A stretch of DNA of 64,000 nt from positions 56,630-120,629 of the forward strand of contig NZ_VMDU01000007.1 of NCBI RefSeq assembly GCF_008271465.1, read 5' to 3'. The notes beneath the pieces were generated by a model that was not told the DNA's origin, did not search any database, and saw nothing but the letters and a program-made list of their open reading frames with translations. This stretch comes from Tabrizicola flagellatus (GTDB lineage Bacteria; Pseudomonadota; Alphaproteobacteria; Rhodobacterales; Rhodobacteraceae). Shown here one piece after another: positions 44,032-57,128 of the stretch (position 1 is the stretch's first letter; the number at the start of each line of letters is the position of its first letter). The position numbers were made by a program, and so were the translations under genes.

Positions 44032-45486
44032 ATGACGCTCTGGACCTCGGAGGCGGCCGCGCGGGCCACGGGCGGGCGTGTGACGCGGGACTGGCAGGCC
44101 TCGGGCGTGTCGATCGACACGCGGACCCTGCAGCCGGGCGATCTGTTCGTCGCCCTGAAGGACGTGCGCGACGGGCATGACTTCGTGGCCCAGGCGCTGG
44201 AGAAGGGGGCGGCGGCGGCCATGGTCAGCCGCCTCCCCGAGGGCGTGGACGAGGGCGCGCCGCTCCTGATCGTGCCCGACGTTCTGGCAGCTTTGGCGGC
44301 GCTTGGCGCAGCGGCGCGGGCGCGGACGCAGGCGAAGGTGGTGGGGGTCACCGGCTCGGTCGGCAAGACCTCGACCAAGGAGATGCTGCGGGCAATCCTG
44401 TCGGGGCAGGGCAGGACCCATGCCGCCGAGGCGAGTTACAACAACCACTGGGGCGTGCCCCTGACGCTGGCGCGGATGCCCGCCGACACGGAATATGCGG
44501 TGATCGAGATCGGGATGAACCACCCCGGAGAGATCGCGCCCTTGGCCCTTCTGGCCGATCTCGACGTGGCGATGGTCACCACGGTGGCCCCCGCGCATCT
44601 GGAGGCCTTCGACAGCATCGAGGGCATCGCGCATGAGAAGGCCTCGATCTTCGACGGCCTCAGGCCGGGCGGAGTGGCGCTTTACAACGCCGACATCGCC
44701 ACCGCGCCGATCCTGCGCGACAAGGCGCGGGTGGTGGGCGCACGCGCGGTCGGCTTCGGCGAAGGCGAGGGCGCGGACTGGCGGCTGACCGAGGCGCGGC
44801 TGTGCGACGAGGCGACGGTCTGCCGGGCAAGCGTCCGGCGCGGCGAAGGGGCCGGGCAGCCGCTGCTGTTCAAGATTGCCTCTCCCGGTCGGCATTTCGC
44901 GCTGAACGGGCTGGCGGCGCTGGCAGCGGCCGAGGCGCTGGGGGCGGACCTGATGATCGCGGCGCATGACCTTGGCCGCTGGGCGCCGCCCTCGGGCCGG
45001 GGCCAGCGGGAACGGATCGTGCTCGACATCGTGGAAGAAACCTTCTTCGACCTGATCGACGATGCCTTCAACGCCAACCCGGCGTCGATGGCCGCCGCGC
45101 TGGACGTGCTGATCGCGGCGAAACCCACCGACGGGATCGGCCGGGTCGGCGGCGGACGGCGCATCGCGATCCTGGGCGACATGCTGGAACTGGGCCCGAC
45201 GGAGGGCGAACTGCACGCGGCCATCGCCCGGCATCCGGGCCTGTCGGCGGTCAGCGTGATCCATTGCGTCGGGCCGCGGATGCGGGCGCTGCATGCCGCC
45301 CTGCCGCGCGCGCAGCGCGGGGAATGGGTGGAGACGGCGGCGGAACTCGCCCCGCGCGCCCGCAGCCTGATCGACGCGGGCGACATCCTTCTGGTCAAGG
45401 GCTCGAAGGGGTCGAAAGTCAGTCTGGTCGTTGACGCCCTGCGAAAAATGGGGCAGGCCGCCAGCCCGAAGGAAGGGACCGAGTAA
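44032..45486 (+). CDS. murF: UDP-MurNAc-tripeptide:D-Ala-D-Ala ligase
   Basis: The 484-residue Mur ligase has VSIDTRTLQPGDLFVALKDV, the ATP loop VVGVTGSVGKTSTKEMLRAI, ASYNNHWGVPLTLARM, EIGMNHPGEIAPLALLADLD, VAPAHLEAFDSIEGIAHEKA and DDAFNANPASMAAALDVL. It completes the pentapeptide precursor. The ATG at 44032 has GGAGAGGA just upstream; the longer frame from 43915 would translate the palindromic repeat. The stop TAA is immediately followed by the mraY ATG. Confidence 0.97.
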   Translation: MTLWTSEAAARATGGRVTRDWQASGVSIDTRTLQPGDLFVALKDVRDGHDFVAQALEKGAAAAMVSRLPEGVDEGAPLLIVPDVLAALAALGAAARARTQAKVVGVTGSVGKTSTKEMLRAILSGQGRTHAAEASYNNHWGVPLTLARMPADTEYAVIEIGMNHPGEIAPLALLADLDVAMVTTVAPAHLEAFDSIEGIAHEKASIFDGLRPGGVALYNADIATAPILRDKARVVGARAVGFGEGEGADWRLTEARLCDEATVCRASVRRGEGAGQPLLFKIASPGRHFALNGLAALAAAEALGADLMIAAHDLGRWAPPSGRGQRERIVLDIVEETFFDLIDDAFNANPASMAAALDVLIAAKPTDGIGRVGGGRRIAILGDMLELGPTEGELHAAIARHPGLSAVSVIHCVGPRMRALHAALPRAQRGEWVETAAELAPRARSLIDAGDILLVKGSKGSKVSLVVDALRKMGQAASPKEGTE

Positions 45487-46569
45487 ATGTTCTACTGGCT
45501 TGCCGAGTTTTCCGACGGCGGTGGGGTGCTGAACCTCTTCCGCTACATCACCGTCCGCGCGGGCGGGGCTTTCGTGACCGCGCTGCTGTTCGGGTTCCTG
45601 TTCGGACGGCCGCTGATCGACCTTCTGCGCCGCAAGCAGGGCAAGGGCCAGCCGATCCGCGACGACGGGCCGCAGAGCCACTTCTCCAAGGCGGGCACGC
45701 CGACGATGGGGGGCCTCCTGATCCTGTCGGCGCTGATGTTTTCCACGCTGCTCTGGGCGCGGCTTGACAATCCGTTCGTCTGGATCGTGATCCTGGTGAC
45801 GATGGGCTTCGGCCTGATCGGCTTTGCCGACGACTATGCCAAGGTGACGAAGCAGAATACCAAGGGCGTCTCCGGCAAGGTGCGGATGGGCCTGGGCCTT
45901 CTGATCGCGGCACTGGCGGCCTATGCGGCGGCGATGTTCCACCCGGCGGAGCTGACCAACGAACTGGCCTTCCCCTTCTTCAAGAACGCGCTCGTGAACC
46001 TCGGGATCTTCTTCGTGCCCTTCGGGATGATCGTCATCGTGGGTGCCGCCAATGCGGTGAACCTGACCGATGGTCTGGACGGGCTGGCCATCATGCCGGT
46101 GATGATCGCCGCCGCGACGCTGGGCATCATCGCCTATGCCGTGGGGCGCGTGGACTTCACCCAGTATCTCGACGTGCATTATGTGCCCGGCACCTCGGAA
46201 CTGCTGGTCTTTACCGCCGCCCTTTGCGGCGGGGGGCTGGGGTTCCTGTGGTACAACGCCCCGCCGGCCGCGGTGTTCATGGGCGACACCGGATCGCTGG
46301 CCCTGGGCGGGGCCCTGGGCGCGATCGCGGTCTGCACCAAGCACGAGATCGTGCTGGCCATCGTCGGCGGCCTCTTCGTGGTCGAGGCGCTGTCGGTCAT
46401 CATCCAGGTGCTCTATTACAAGCGCACGAAGAAGCGCATCTTCCTCATGGCGCCGATCCACCACCACTTCGAGAAGAAGGGCTGGGCCGAGCCGCAGATC
46501 GTCATCCGCTTCTGGATCATCAGCCTGATCCTGGCGATGATCGGGCTGGCCACGCTGAAGGTGCGGTAA
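45487..46569 (+). CDS. mraY: Phospho-MurNAc-pentapeptide transferase
   Basis: The 360-residue membrane enzyme has about ten helices and the MraY motifs [75 protein letters not shown] and [15 protein letters not shown]. It makes lipid I from UDP-MurNAc-pentapeptide and undecaprenyl phosphate. In most relatives murD would follow; here two unrelated genes intervene. Confidence 0.98.
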   Translation: MFYWLAEFSDGGGVLNLFRYITVRAGGAFVTALLFGFLFGRPLIDLLRRKQGKGQPIRDDGPQSHFSKAGTPTMGGLLILSALMFSTLLWARLDNPFVWIVILVTMGFGLIGFADDYAKVTKQNTKGVSGKVRMGLGLLIAALAAYAAAMFHPAELTNELAFPFFKNALVNLGIFFVPFGMIVIVGAANAVNLTDGLDGLAIMPVMIAAATLGIIAYAVGRVDFTQYLDVHYVPGTSELLVFTAALCGGGLGFLWYNAPPAAVFMGDTGSLALGGALGAIAVCTKHEIVLAIVGGLFVVEALSVIIQVLYYKRTKKRIFLMAPIHHHFEKKGWAEPQIVIRFWIISLILAMIGLATLKVR

Positions 46570-46638
46570 CGGCTTTTCGTGCGATCTCCGACCGGGTTCG
46601 TGCTATGGTTGCGGCATTGAAACCGGAAGGACTTTGCC

Positions 46639-47706
46639 ATGAAGCTTCGCACGCTGGACATTGCCACCTTCAACCTTCTGAACCTGAACGAACCGGGCCT
46701 GCCCCTTTACCGTGACGACGACGCCTGGTCGCAGGCGGTCTATGACCTGAAGATCGACTGGACGGGCCGCGTCCTGTCCCGCCTGCGGCCACATGTGACG
46801 GGGTTCCAGGAACTCTGGCACCGCGCCTCGCTGGAGCGCGCGGTGGCCGCGGCCGGGCTGACGGCGGACTACGACCTGCTGATCCCGCCCGATGCGGACG
46901 GCACGAAGATCGTCTGTGCGGCGATGGTCGCGAAGGGGCTGCTGGTCGGCACGCCGGAATGGATCACCGACTTCCCCGAGGCCTTCGTCCTGGAAAGCCG
47001 GGGCGACGATCCGCAGACCCCGGCGATCAGCGTCAAGCTGCGCAGCTTTTCCCGTCCGGTGCTGCATTTCACCATCCGCCCGCGCGACGGGCTGGCCTCG
47101 GTGCATGTCTTCGTCTGCCATTTCAAGTCCAAGGCCCCGACCAAGGTGTTCCGCGAACGCTGGTTCAACGCCGACCGCGAAGGCTACAAGCCCCACCAGG
47201 CCAACCTCGGCGCGGCGCTGTCCACCATCCGGCGCACGGCCGAGGCCTCGGCGCTGCGCTTCCTCCTGACCGGGCTGATGCGCGGCAACGATGCGCCGGT
47301 GATCGTGCTGGGCGACATCAACGACGGCCAGATGTCTAACACGGCGAACATCCTGACCGAACAGCCGCGCTATCTGGTGGGCGACAGCGTCGGCGGCGGC
47401 GATGCGGCGCTTTACACCGCGCAGACCCTGCAGGAATACCGCAACACCCGGGATGTCTATTACACCCACATCCACCAGGACATGATGGAGAGCCTGGACC
47501 ACATCCTCGTCAGCCAGGAGTTCTACGACAACAGCCGCAAGCGGATCTGGATGTTCGACGGCATGGTGGTGATGAACGACCACCTCAACTGGGACGACCA
47601 CAAGCAAAGCGGGACGAACGACCACGGCATCGTCGCGGCGCGCTTCCGCTATCGCCCGATGAAGGCCGAGGCCGAGTCCCTGGTGGCCGGGACAGGTGAT
47701 CGCTAG
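46639..47706 (+). CDS. Endonuclease/exonuclease/phosphatase family protein inserted in the dcw cluster
   Basis: The 355-residue EEP-fold protein begins KLRTLDIATFNLLNLNEPGL (metal Asn), has GFQELWHRASLERAV (metal Glu), VCHFKSKAPTKVF, VIVLGDINDGQMSNT (GDxN) and a C-terminal GTNDHGIVAARFRY (catalytic His). The HFKSK and GDIND motifs match EEP proteins related to nucleases with open substrate range. No signal peptide. It has its own ribosome site and a 69-base gap after mraY, so a separate promoter is possible. Not part of normal murein synthesis. Confidence 0.83.
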   Translation: MKLRTLDIATFNLLNLNEPGLPLYRDDDAWSQAVYDLKIDWTGRVLSRLRPHVTGFQELWHRASLERAVAAAGLTADYDLLIPPDADGTKIVCAAMVAKGLLVGTPEWITDFPEAFVLESRGDDPQTPAISVKLRSFSRPVLHFTIRPRDGLASVHVFVCHFKSKAPTKVFRERWFNADREGYKPHQANLGAALSTIRRTAEASALRFLLTGLMRGNDAPVIVLGDINDGQMSNTANILTEQPRYLVGDSVGGGDAALYTAQTLQEYRNTRDVYYTHIHQDMMESLDHILVSQEFYDNSRKRIWMFDGMVVMNDHLNWDDHKQSGTNDHGIVAARFRYRPMKAEAESLVAGTGDR

Positions 47707-47904
47707 GGCTCGGGGCGCGCCCGGCGCCACGTCGCGCAAAGTGTTGCGCCGCGCCGTCACCTGCCGGGATCGCTCCGGGCCGGGCCTGCCCGGTTCTTGC
47801 CCGGGGCCGGCCGCTCGCCTACACCGGGGGCGGCCGTCACCCGAAGACGGCGCGTGACTTGCAGGTGGGACGTGGTGCAGCCAAAGGGACCGGAAGCTCT
47901 CAGG

Positions 47905-49386
47905 ATGCACGACCCGGCGGTGCTGGCGGCGGCACTGGCGGCCCGCGCCGACGCGCTCAGGGCCGACTGCGAGGCGCTGTTCCTGGACCTGCGCGAGGCT
48001 GATGCGACCGAGGCCGAGGGGTTGCGCCAAAAGCTGGCCAGCGCCCATGCCGCGCTGGACGAGGTGCTGGACCGGATGGCGGGCCTGGCCTGGGAGGATG
48101 ACGGGCAGGCCGACCACCTGGTCGAGATCGACGGGGTCCTGGCCGGGGTGGCCACCGCCGGCGTGGTGGGGCTGGGCCGGTTGGCCGAGGCCCGCGCGGC
48201 GCTGGCGGAGGGGGATCCGGCTCGGGCGGACCGCGTCCTGGCCGAGCTTGCGGCACTGAACACCGGGCCAGCCGATGTTCTTGCCCGGATCGCCTTCGCC
48301 CGCGGGCTGATTGCCGAGGCGGCGGGCGATCCGACCGCAGCCGCCGCCCGGTTCGCTCTGGCCGCGCGGCTTGACCCCGACCTGCGCAGCCTGCGGAAGG
48401 CGCGGGAGCTTGCCTGCCGGACCGGGGACCTGACCGCCGCCTTCCGCTTTGGCAAGGGGCTCATGGTCCTGGCCGAGACCACGGGCAGCGCCCCGGACCG
48501 GGCACTGGCTATGGCCGAACACGCCCTGACGCTGGAGGCGCAGGACCGGCTGGCCGAGGCCGAAGGTTTCCTGCGCAAGGCGGTGGTCGCCGGGCGCGGG
48601 GCCGAGGGCCTCTCTGCCGCCGACCACGCCCGGCATCTGGCGCAGCTCGCCCGCGTGCTGGACGCCCAGGACCGCCTGCCCGAGGCCGAAGCCGCGCTGC
48701 GCAAGGCGCTGGAGGCGACCCGCGCCGCCGTGGGCGAGGTCCATCCCGACTATTGCGGCCGGCTGAACGCGCTGGCGGGCCTGCTCTTGGCGCAGGACCG
48801 GGGCGCCGAGGCCGAACCCCTGCACCGCAAGGCGCTGGACCTGGCGCAACGCCTGCCGGGCGGCGGGCGGCGCATCGTCATCGACAGCCTTTCGGGGCTG
48901 GCGCACCTGGCGGAACGGGAGGGTCGGCTGGACGAGGCCGAGCGGCTGCACCGTCAGGCCCTGCAGCTGGACCAGGATCTTTCGGGCCGGACGCATCCCG
49001 ACTTCGCCGGCCGGATCTGCGCCCTGGCCGAGGTGGTGCGCGCGACACGGCGCCTGCCCGAGGCGGAAACGCTGTTCCGCCTGGCGCTGGAGGTGGACCG
49101 GGCCACGATCGGCGAGGCGCATCGTGACTATGGCGTGGCACTGAACAACCTGGCCGGCGTGGTCGAGGCCCAGGGCCGGGCCGAAGAGGCCGAGGTGCTC
49201 TATGCCGCCGCGCTGGCGATTTTCCGCGACCGCCTGGGCGACCTGCACCCGGCGACGCAGAAGGTGGTGCGGAACTTCCGCGCGCTGATCCGGTCCGCGC
49301 GGCCGGACTCCCTCCACCGGCCCGGGGTCGAGGCGCTGTGGGAGGCCGGCCAGGCGGCACTGCCGGGCCTTGCGCCCCGCACCTGA
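47905..49386 (+). CDS. Tetratricopeptide-repeat protein (kinesin light chain-like TPRs)
   Basis: A 493-residue, alanine/leucine-rich helical protein. From about residue 190 it has tandem 42-residue TPR units of the TPR_10/12 type (LAEAEGFLRKAVVAGRG, LPEAEAALRKALEATRAAVG, GAEAEPLHRKALDLAQRL, LDEAERLHRQALQLDQDLSG, LPEAETLFRLALEVDRATIG, AEEAEVLYAAALAIFRDRLG). The first 180 residues are helical without clear repeats. No membrane segment. It is probably a protein-interaction scaffold. Start is uncertain: an in-frame GTG at 47873 is also possible. It sits between mraY and murD, where no TPR gene is expected. Confidence 0.78.
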   Translation: MHDPAVLAAALAARADALRADCEALFLDLREADATEAEGLRQKLASAHAALDEVLDRMAGLAWEDDGQADHLVEIDGVLAGVATAGVVGLGRLAEARAALAEGDPARADRVLAELAALNTGPADVLARIAFARGLIAEAAGDPTAAAARFALAARLDPDLRSLRKARELACRTGDLTAAFRFGKGLMVLAETTGSAPDRALAMAEHALTLEAQDRLAEAEGFLRKAVVAGRGAEGLSAADHARHLAQLARVLDAQDRLPEAEAALRKALEATRAAVGEVHPDYCGRLNALAGLLLAQDRGAEAEPLHRKALDLAQRLPGGGRRIVIDSLSGLAHLAEREGRLDEAERLHRQALQLDQDLSGRTHPDFAGRICALAEVVRATRRLPEAETLFRLALEVDRATIGEAHRDYGVALNNLAGVVEAQGRAEEAEVLYAAALAIFRDRLGDLHPATQKVVRNFRALIRSARPDSLHRPGVEALWEAGQAALPGLAPRT

Positions 49387-49479
49387 CGCAAGCGCCTCTC
49401 CCGCCGGATGCCGAGACGTGCCCCCTTTCCCTTGCGCCGGCGCTGACCTATCCCTGTCAGGGCAGGACAGGGGAAGAAC

Positions 49480-50880
49480 ATGATCCCGGTAAAGGGCTAC
49501 AAGGGACAGAAGGTTGCGGTGCTGGGTCTGGGCCGGTCGGGCCTTGCGACCGCCGCGGCACTGCGGGCGGGAGGGGCCGAGCCGCTTCTCTGGGACGACA
49601 GCCCCGAGGCGCGGGCAAGGGCCGAGGCCGAGGGCTTCACCCTGACCGACCTGACGCGGAACGCCGCGCTGGACGGCGTGGCCTGCCTGGTGACCTCGCC
49701 GGGCATCCCGCATCTCTACCCGGCGCCGAACCCGATCATCGCCCGTGCGCTGGAATTGGGGGTGCCGGTGGACAACGACATCGGCCTCTTCTTCCAGAGC
49801 GCGGCGGCTGCGGACTGGGAGGGGATGGAGACCCCGCCGAAGATCGTGGCGGTGACGGGGTCGAACGGGAAATCGACGACGACCGCCCTGATCCATCACA
49901 TCCTGGCCGAGGCCGGCCGGCCCACGCAGATGGCGGGGAACATCGGAAAGGGCGTGCTGTCGATCGACCCGCCCGGCGACGGCGAGGTGGTGGTGCTGGA
50001 ACTGTCCTCCTACCAGACCGAACTTGCCCGGGCGCTGACGCCCGATGTGGCGGTCTTCACCAACCTCTCGCCCGACCACCTGGACCGGCACGGCGGGATG
50101 GGCGGCTATTTCGCGGCGAAGGCGCGGCTCTTCACGATGGGTGGGCCGGACCGGGCCGTGGTGGGCGTGGACGAGGTCGAGGGGCGCTATCTTGCCGGCG
50201 CACTGGCGCAGGGGCCGGGGGACGACCGGGTGATCCGGGTTTCGTCGGGGCAGAAGCTGGAAGGCTTCGGCTGGTCGGTCTTCGCGCGCAAGGGGTTCCT
50301 GGCGGAATGGCGCAAGGGGCGGCAGGTGGCCGCGATCGACCTGCGCGAGGTGAAGGGGCTGCCGGGGGCGCACAACCACCAGAACGCCTGCGCGGCCTAT
50401 GCGGCCTGCCGCTCGCTCGGGATCGCGCCGAAGCTGATCGAGGGGGCGTTGCACTCCTTCGCGGGCCTGCCGCACCGCAGCCAGCTGGTCGGCGAGAAGG
50501 CGGGTGTCCGGTTCGTGAACGACTCGAAGGCCACGAACGTGGACAGTGCCGCCAAGGCACTGCAGGCCTTCCCGAGGATCCGCTGGATCGCCGGGGGGCT
50601 GGGCAAGGAGGGCGGCATCGCCGCGCTGGCGCCGCATCTGGGATCGGTGGTGAAGGCCTATCTCATCGGCCATTCCGCCCGCGACTTCGCCTTGCAGATC
50701 GGGCAGACCCCGCACGAGATCTGCGAGACGATGGAGCGTGCCGTGGCCCGCGCGGCCGAAGAGGCGCAGGCCGGGGAGGTCGTGCTCCTTGCCCCGGCGG
50801 CGGCGAGTTTCGACCAGTATCCGAACTTCGAGAAGCGCGGCGAGGATTTCACCGCAAGGGTCAAGGCGCTGATCGGGTGA
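49480..50880 (+). CDS. murD: UDP-MurNAc-L-alanine:D-glutamate ligase
   Basis: The 466-residue Mur ligase has an N-terminal nucleotide-binding domain ([20 protein letters not shown]), SPGIPHLYP, the ATP loop [60 protein letters not shown] and [20 protein letters not shown]. It adds D-glutamate to UDP-MurNAc-L-Ala. It is the last cell-wall gene here; the next gene is convergent thuB, 46 bases away, so ftsW and murG do not follow. Confidence 0.97.
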   Translation: MIPVKGYKGQKVAVLGLGRSGLATAAALRAGGAEPLLWDDSPEARARAEAEGFTLTDLTRNAALDGVACLVTSPGIPHLYPAPNPIIARALELGVPVDNDIGLFFQSAAAADWEGMETPPKIVAVTGSNGKSTTTALIHHILAEAGRPTQMAGNIGKGVLSIDPPGDGEVVVLELSSYQTELARALTPDVAVFTNLSPDHLDRHGGMGGYFAAKARLFTMGGPDRAVVGVDEVEGRYLAGALAQGPGDDRVIRVSSGQKLEGFGWSVFARKGFLAEWRKGRQVAAIDLREVKGLPGAHNHQNACAAYAACRSLGIAPKLIEGALHSFAGLPHRSQLVGEKAGVRFVNDSKATNVDSAAKALQAFPRIRWIAGGLGKEGGIAALAPHLGSVVKAYLIGHSARDFALQIGQTPHEICETMERAVARAAEEAQAGEVVLLAPAAASFDQYPNFEKRGEDFTARVKALIG

Positions 50881-50926
50881 AGCCTGCGCGGGTCGGGGCG
50901 CCTTTCGGTTCCCGTCGCCGGCAGGG

Positions 50927-51985
50927 TCAGACCGCGAGCAGTTTCCCGTCCTGGCCTGCCGAGGCCTCGGCCTTGTCGAGCAGCACCTGCAATGCGGCGC
51001 CGCGGGCGAAATCGGGCTCGGCGGGGCCCTCGCCGCGGATCGCTGCGATGAAGCGCTGATAGACGGTCGGCACGGGCGGGCAGTCCACGTCGTGCCAGCG
51101 GCCCTCGCGGATGTCCTCCTCGCCCAGACAGGCGCGCAGCGCGCTGATTCCCTTCTCGAAGCGCACCTCCAGCCCGCCCTTCAGCCCGTAGAGCCGAAGC
51201 CGCAGGTCGTTGAGATGCCCGGTGGCAAAGCGCGTCGCCGCAACGGTGCCGAGCGCGCCATTGGCCAGCCGGACCTGCATCGTCGCGCTGTCGTTGGCGT
51301 CCAGCACATAATCGCCGATCCGCCCGCCCGGCGCTTTGTCGAAGGTCTGGAGGAGGCAGGAGACCTGCGTCGCCTCCATCCCGGCGATGAAGGTCGCAAA
51401 GTCGAGGATGTGGATGCCGACATCGCCCAGCACCCCCTTCGATCCATGCTTTGTGGACAGCCGCCAGAGCCATTGCGGCTCGCGGTCCCAGTGGCCCCAG
51501 GCGGGCTGGGTGAGCCAGCTTTGCAGATACGACGCCTCGAAATGCCGGATGTCGCCGATGGCGCCCTCGCGCACCATGGCCGCAGCCTTCTGCAGGGCGG
51601 GGACGTTGCGGTAGGTGAGGTTCACCATGTTGACGACGCCCGCCCTGGCCGCCGCCGCCGCCATTTCCTGTGCATGGGCGGCATTGGTGGCCAGCGGCTT
51701 TTCGCACAGCACATGCTTGCCCGCCGCCAGCAAGGGCAGGGTGGTCGCGTAATGGGCGGCGTCGGGTGTGACGTTCGTCACCGCGTCGAACTCGCCCCAG
51801 GCAAGGGCCTCGTCCACCGAGGCAAAGCCATGCGGGATGTCATGGGCGGCACGGAAGGCGGCGAGCTGTTCGGGCCGGGTGTCGATCCCGGCGACGAGCG
51901 TTACGCCGGGGATGGCGGCGAAATGTTCGGCATGGTTCTTCGCCATGCCGCCGGTGCCGAGGATCAGGAGGCGGACGGGCTGCAT
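50927..51985 (-). CDS. thuB: Gfo/Idh/MocA-family oxidoreductase ThuB
   Basis: The 352-residue NAD(P)-dependent enzyme has the Rossmann start LLILGTGGMAKNHAEHFAAI, GKHVLCEKPLATN (EKP motif) and GVLGDVGIHILDFATFI. Its place as last gene after thuA in a thuREFGKAB order matches Sinorhizobium meliloti, where ThuA and ThuB are needed for catabolism of trehalose, maltitol and sucrose, probably through a 3-keto sugar. ATG at 51985 overlaps the thuA stop (ATGA). Confidence 0.9.
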   Translation of the reverse strand: MQPVRLLILGTGGMAKNHAEHFAAIPGVTLVAGIDTRPEQLAAFRAAHDIPHGFASVDEALAWGEFDAVTNVTPDAAHYATTLPLLAAGKHVLCEKPLATNAAHAQEMAAAAARAGVVNMVNLTYRNVPALQKAAAMVREGAIGDIRHFEASYLQSWLTQPAWGHWDREPQWLWRLSTKHGSKGVLGDVGIHILDFATFIAGMEATQVSCLLQTFDKAPGGRIGDYVLDANDSATMQVRLANGALGTVAATRFATGHLNDLRLRLYGLKGGLEVRFEKGISALRACLGEEDIREGRWHDVDCPPVPTVYQRFIAAIRGEGPAEPDFARGAALQVLLDKAEASAGQDGKLLAV

Positions 51986-52770
51986 CAGCGGAACCCCGCC
52001 TCGCCGTCGTGGTGCAGGCGGGGCCCGCGTTCCTCCAAGGGCTCCAGCGTCTTGCCGATCGGCCGGTTCGGGGCATCGGTGGGTTTGGTCAGCCGTGCCT
52101 CGGGGTTGAAGGCCCAGCGGACGCCGTTCGCGATGACCTTCTGCACCATCGGCTGGTGGTAGGTCGGATAGGTCTCGTGCCCCGGGCGGAAGTAGAAGAT
52201 GTTCCCCGCGCCGCGCCGGTAGGTCAGGCCCGAGCGGAACACCTCGCCGCCCTGGAACCACGACACGAAGACGGTTTCCAGCGGCTCCGGCACGCCGAAG
52301 GGCTCGCCATACATTTCCTCGTATTCGATCTCGAAATGGTCGGGGATCCCACGGGCGATGGGGTGCTGGCGCGAGGTGACCCACAGACGCTCCCGTTCCC
52401 CGGCCTCGCGCCACGAGAGGTTGCAGGGCGCGCCCATCAGCCGCTTGAAGGGTTTCGAGAAATGCGCGGAGTGCAGGAAGATCACGCCCATGCCGGACCA
52501 GACGGCCTCGGCCACGCGTTCCACCACCTCGTCCTTGACCTCGCCGTGGGCGGCATGGCCCCACCAGATCAGGACATCGGTTTCCGCGAGTTTCCTGGCG
52601 GTCATTCCGTGTTCGGGGTCCTGCAGCGTGACCGTGGTCGCGGTGATCCCGTCCTCCTTGTTCAGGAACTCGGCGATCGTGCCGTGCATGGTCTTGGGGT
52701 AGACCTCGGCCACCACCTTGTTCTTCTGCTCGTGGACGTTCTCGCCCCACACGGTGACGCGGATGGTCAT
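51985..52770 (-). CDS. thuA: ThuA (trehalose utilisation) protein
   Basis: The 261-residue protein has the ThuA-like glutamine-amidotransferase fold: RVTVWGENVHEQKNKVVAEV, LIWWGHAAHGEVKDEVVERV, GMGVIFLHSAHFSKPFKRL, WFQGGEVFRSGLTYRRGAGN and YFRPGHETYPTYHQPMVQKV. The amidotransferase catalytic Cys is absent, as usual in ThuA. It acts with ThuB downstream of disaccharide uptake; the reaction is not settled in the literature I know. Confidence 0.93.
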   Translation of the reverse strand: MTIRVTVWGENVHEQKNKVVAEVYPKTMHGTIAEFLNKEDGITATTVTLQDPEHGMTARKLAETDVLIWWGHAAHGEVKDEVVERVAEAVWSGMGVIFLHSAHFSKPFKRLMGAPCNLSWREAGERERLWVTSRQHPIARGIPDHFEIEYEEMYGEPFGVPEPLETVFVSWFQGGEVFRSGLTYRRGAGNIFYFRPGHETYPTYHQPMVQKVIANGVRWAFNPEARLTKPTDAPNRPIGKTLEPLEERGPRLHHDGEAGFR

Positions 52771-52830
52771 GGATAGTCTCCTTGGAAATGATGCGCGCCC
52801 GGGGTCGGCCCCGAGCGCGCGGGACAGGGG

Positions 52831-53832
<1,002 letters not shown>

Positions 53833-53836
53833 GATG

Positions 53837-54666
<830 letters not shown>

Positions 54667-54670
<4 letters not shown>

Positions 54671-55617
54671 CTCTGACCCTCCCCGGAAAAATCGACCTTG
54701 CCCAGCCAGATGTAGAGGCTGACGAAGACGGCGATGATGGCGAAGAGCAGCGTGGACTGCGCCGCGCCGTAGGCGAACTTGTCGAAGTCGATCATGTTCT
54801 CGCGGCTGATGACCGACATGGTCTTGGTGGCGGCCGAGTTGGGGGTCAGCACATAGACCAGGTCGAAGATGCGCAGCGCGTCGAGCATGCGGAAGATGAT
54901 CGCGACGGCGAGCGCGGGGCGGATCAGCGGCAGGGTGATCCTGAAGAACACCTTGACCGGGTTGACGCCGTCCAGCTTTGCCGCCTCGTAGATGTCGCGC
55001 GGGACCATCTGGAGGCCTGCAAGGATCAGGAGCGCCATGAAGGGCGTCGTCTTCCAGATGTCCACCATGAGGACGGCATACATCGCCGTCTCGGTCGAGG
55101 CGGTCCAGGCGATCTTCTGGTCGATCAGGCCAAGGTTCAGCATGATGTCGTTGATGATCCCGAACTGGTCGTTCAGCATCCAGGCCCACATCTTCGCCGA
55201 AACGATGGTCGGGATCGCCCAGGGGATCAGGATCGCGGCGCGGACGATGCCGCGGCCCTTGAATTCGGCGTTGAGGACAAGCGCCACGATCAGGCCCAGC
55301 ACGGTCTCGAAGAAGACCGAGACGAAAGCGAAGCGCACCGTGTTCCAGACCGCGTTCCACCAGGCCGGATCGACCAGCGTCCCACGCCAGATCCAGCGCC
55401 CCGATTCCAGGATGCGCAGCGACAGGTAGTTGTCGAAGCCGATCCATTCGCCGCCGTAAAGGTCCGACAGCGCCGTGTTGGTCAGCGAGAACCAGATCGT
55501 GCGGATCAGCGGCCAGGCCGCGACGAAGAACAGTGCCGCCAGCATCGGCGCGATGAACCAGAAGGCCGCGCGCTGGCGTTGTTGGGTAAGGCTGAGCCCC
55601 CCTGTATTCGTAGCCAT
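54667..55617 (-). CDS. thuF: Sugar ABC transporter permease ThuF (MalF type)
   Basis: The 316-residue permease has an N-terminal helix (AAFWFIAPMLAALFFVAAWPL), a periplasmic loop around LSDLYGGEWIGFDNYLS and an EAA loop DIYEAAKLDGVNPVKVFFRI. It pairs with ThuG. It is separated from thuE by 110 bases containing a strong hairpin. Confidence 0.95.
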
Positions 55618-55666
55618 GATGTCCCTCCCCTGTCGGGTCCCCCCTCGAGACCCGGTCTTGCAGAAA

Positions 55667-55698
55667 CGGGCGGCTCCCGCAGTTCCAGAAGCCGCCCG
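55667..55698 (-). terminator. Attenuating hairpin between thuE and thuF
   Basis: CGGGCGGCT (55667-55675) and AGCCGCCCG (55690-55698) form a nine-pair stem, followed on the minus strand by TTTC. Such hairpins after binding-protein genes let thuE mRNA exceed that of the membrane components. Confidence 0.65.
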
Positions 55699-55727
55699 CT
55701 GTCGGGGTCAGTCAGGTCCGGGAGGAC

Positions 55728-57005
<1,278 letters not shown>

Positions 57006-57069
57006 TGGTTTTCCTCCCTGGGGCCGCCGCTGTGGCGTGCCTTCTTCGGTGCAAAACGCCCGGACGAAC

Positions 57070-57083
57070 CCGAAACGTTTCGG
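57070..57083. promoter_or_regulatory. LacI-type operator at the thu start site
   Basis: CCGAAACGTTTCGG is a perfect 14-base palindrome, two bases beyond the -10 box of the thu promoter and so covering the expected transcription start. It has the central CG of LacI/PurR sites. Confidence 0.85.
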
Positions 57084-57085
57084 AA

Positions 57086-57114
57086 AAGATAGTCTCCAAA
57101 GCGCTTTCGGTCAA
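57086..57114 (-). promoter_or_regulatory. Promoter of thuEFGKAB with a second LacI-type operator in its spacer
   Basis: On the minus strand TTGACC (57109-57114), a spacer of exactly 17 bases and TATCTT (57086-57091). The spacer contains the LacI-type half-palindrome around AAAGCGCTTT (57098-57107). With the operator at 57070 the two sites are centred 26 bases apart and straddle the -10 box, a clear repression layout. Confidence 0.8.
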
Positions 57115-57128
57115 CGATTCGATGCGGG

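Noticed and set aside
46603..50715. 1370-residue open frame on the minus strand opposite mraY-murD
   Set aside because: It is antisense to four well-supported genes, has Arg/Gly/Pro-rich low-information sequence and crosses gene boundaries. High GC makes such frames common. Similar long antisense frames at 43612-46467, 35079-37655, 32865-35033, 19853-22051, 14150-16420 and 12323-14134 were dropped for the same reason.
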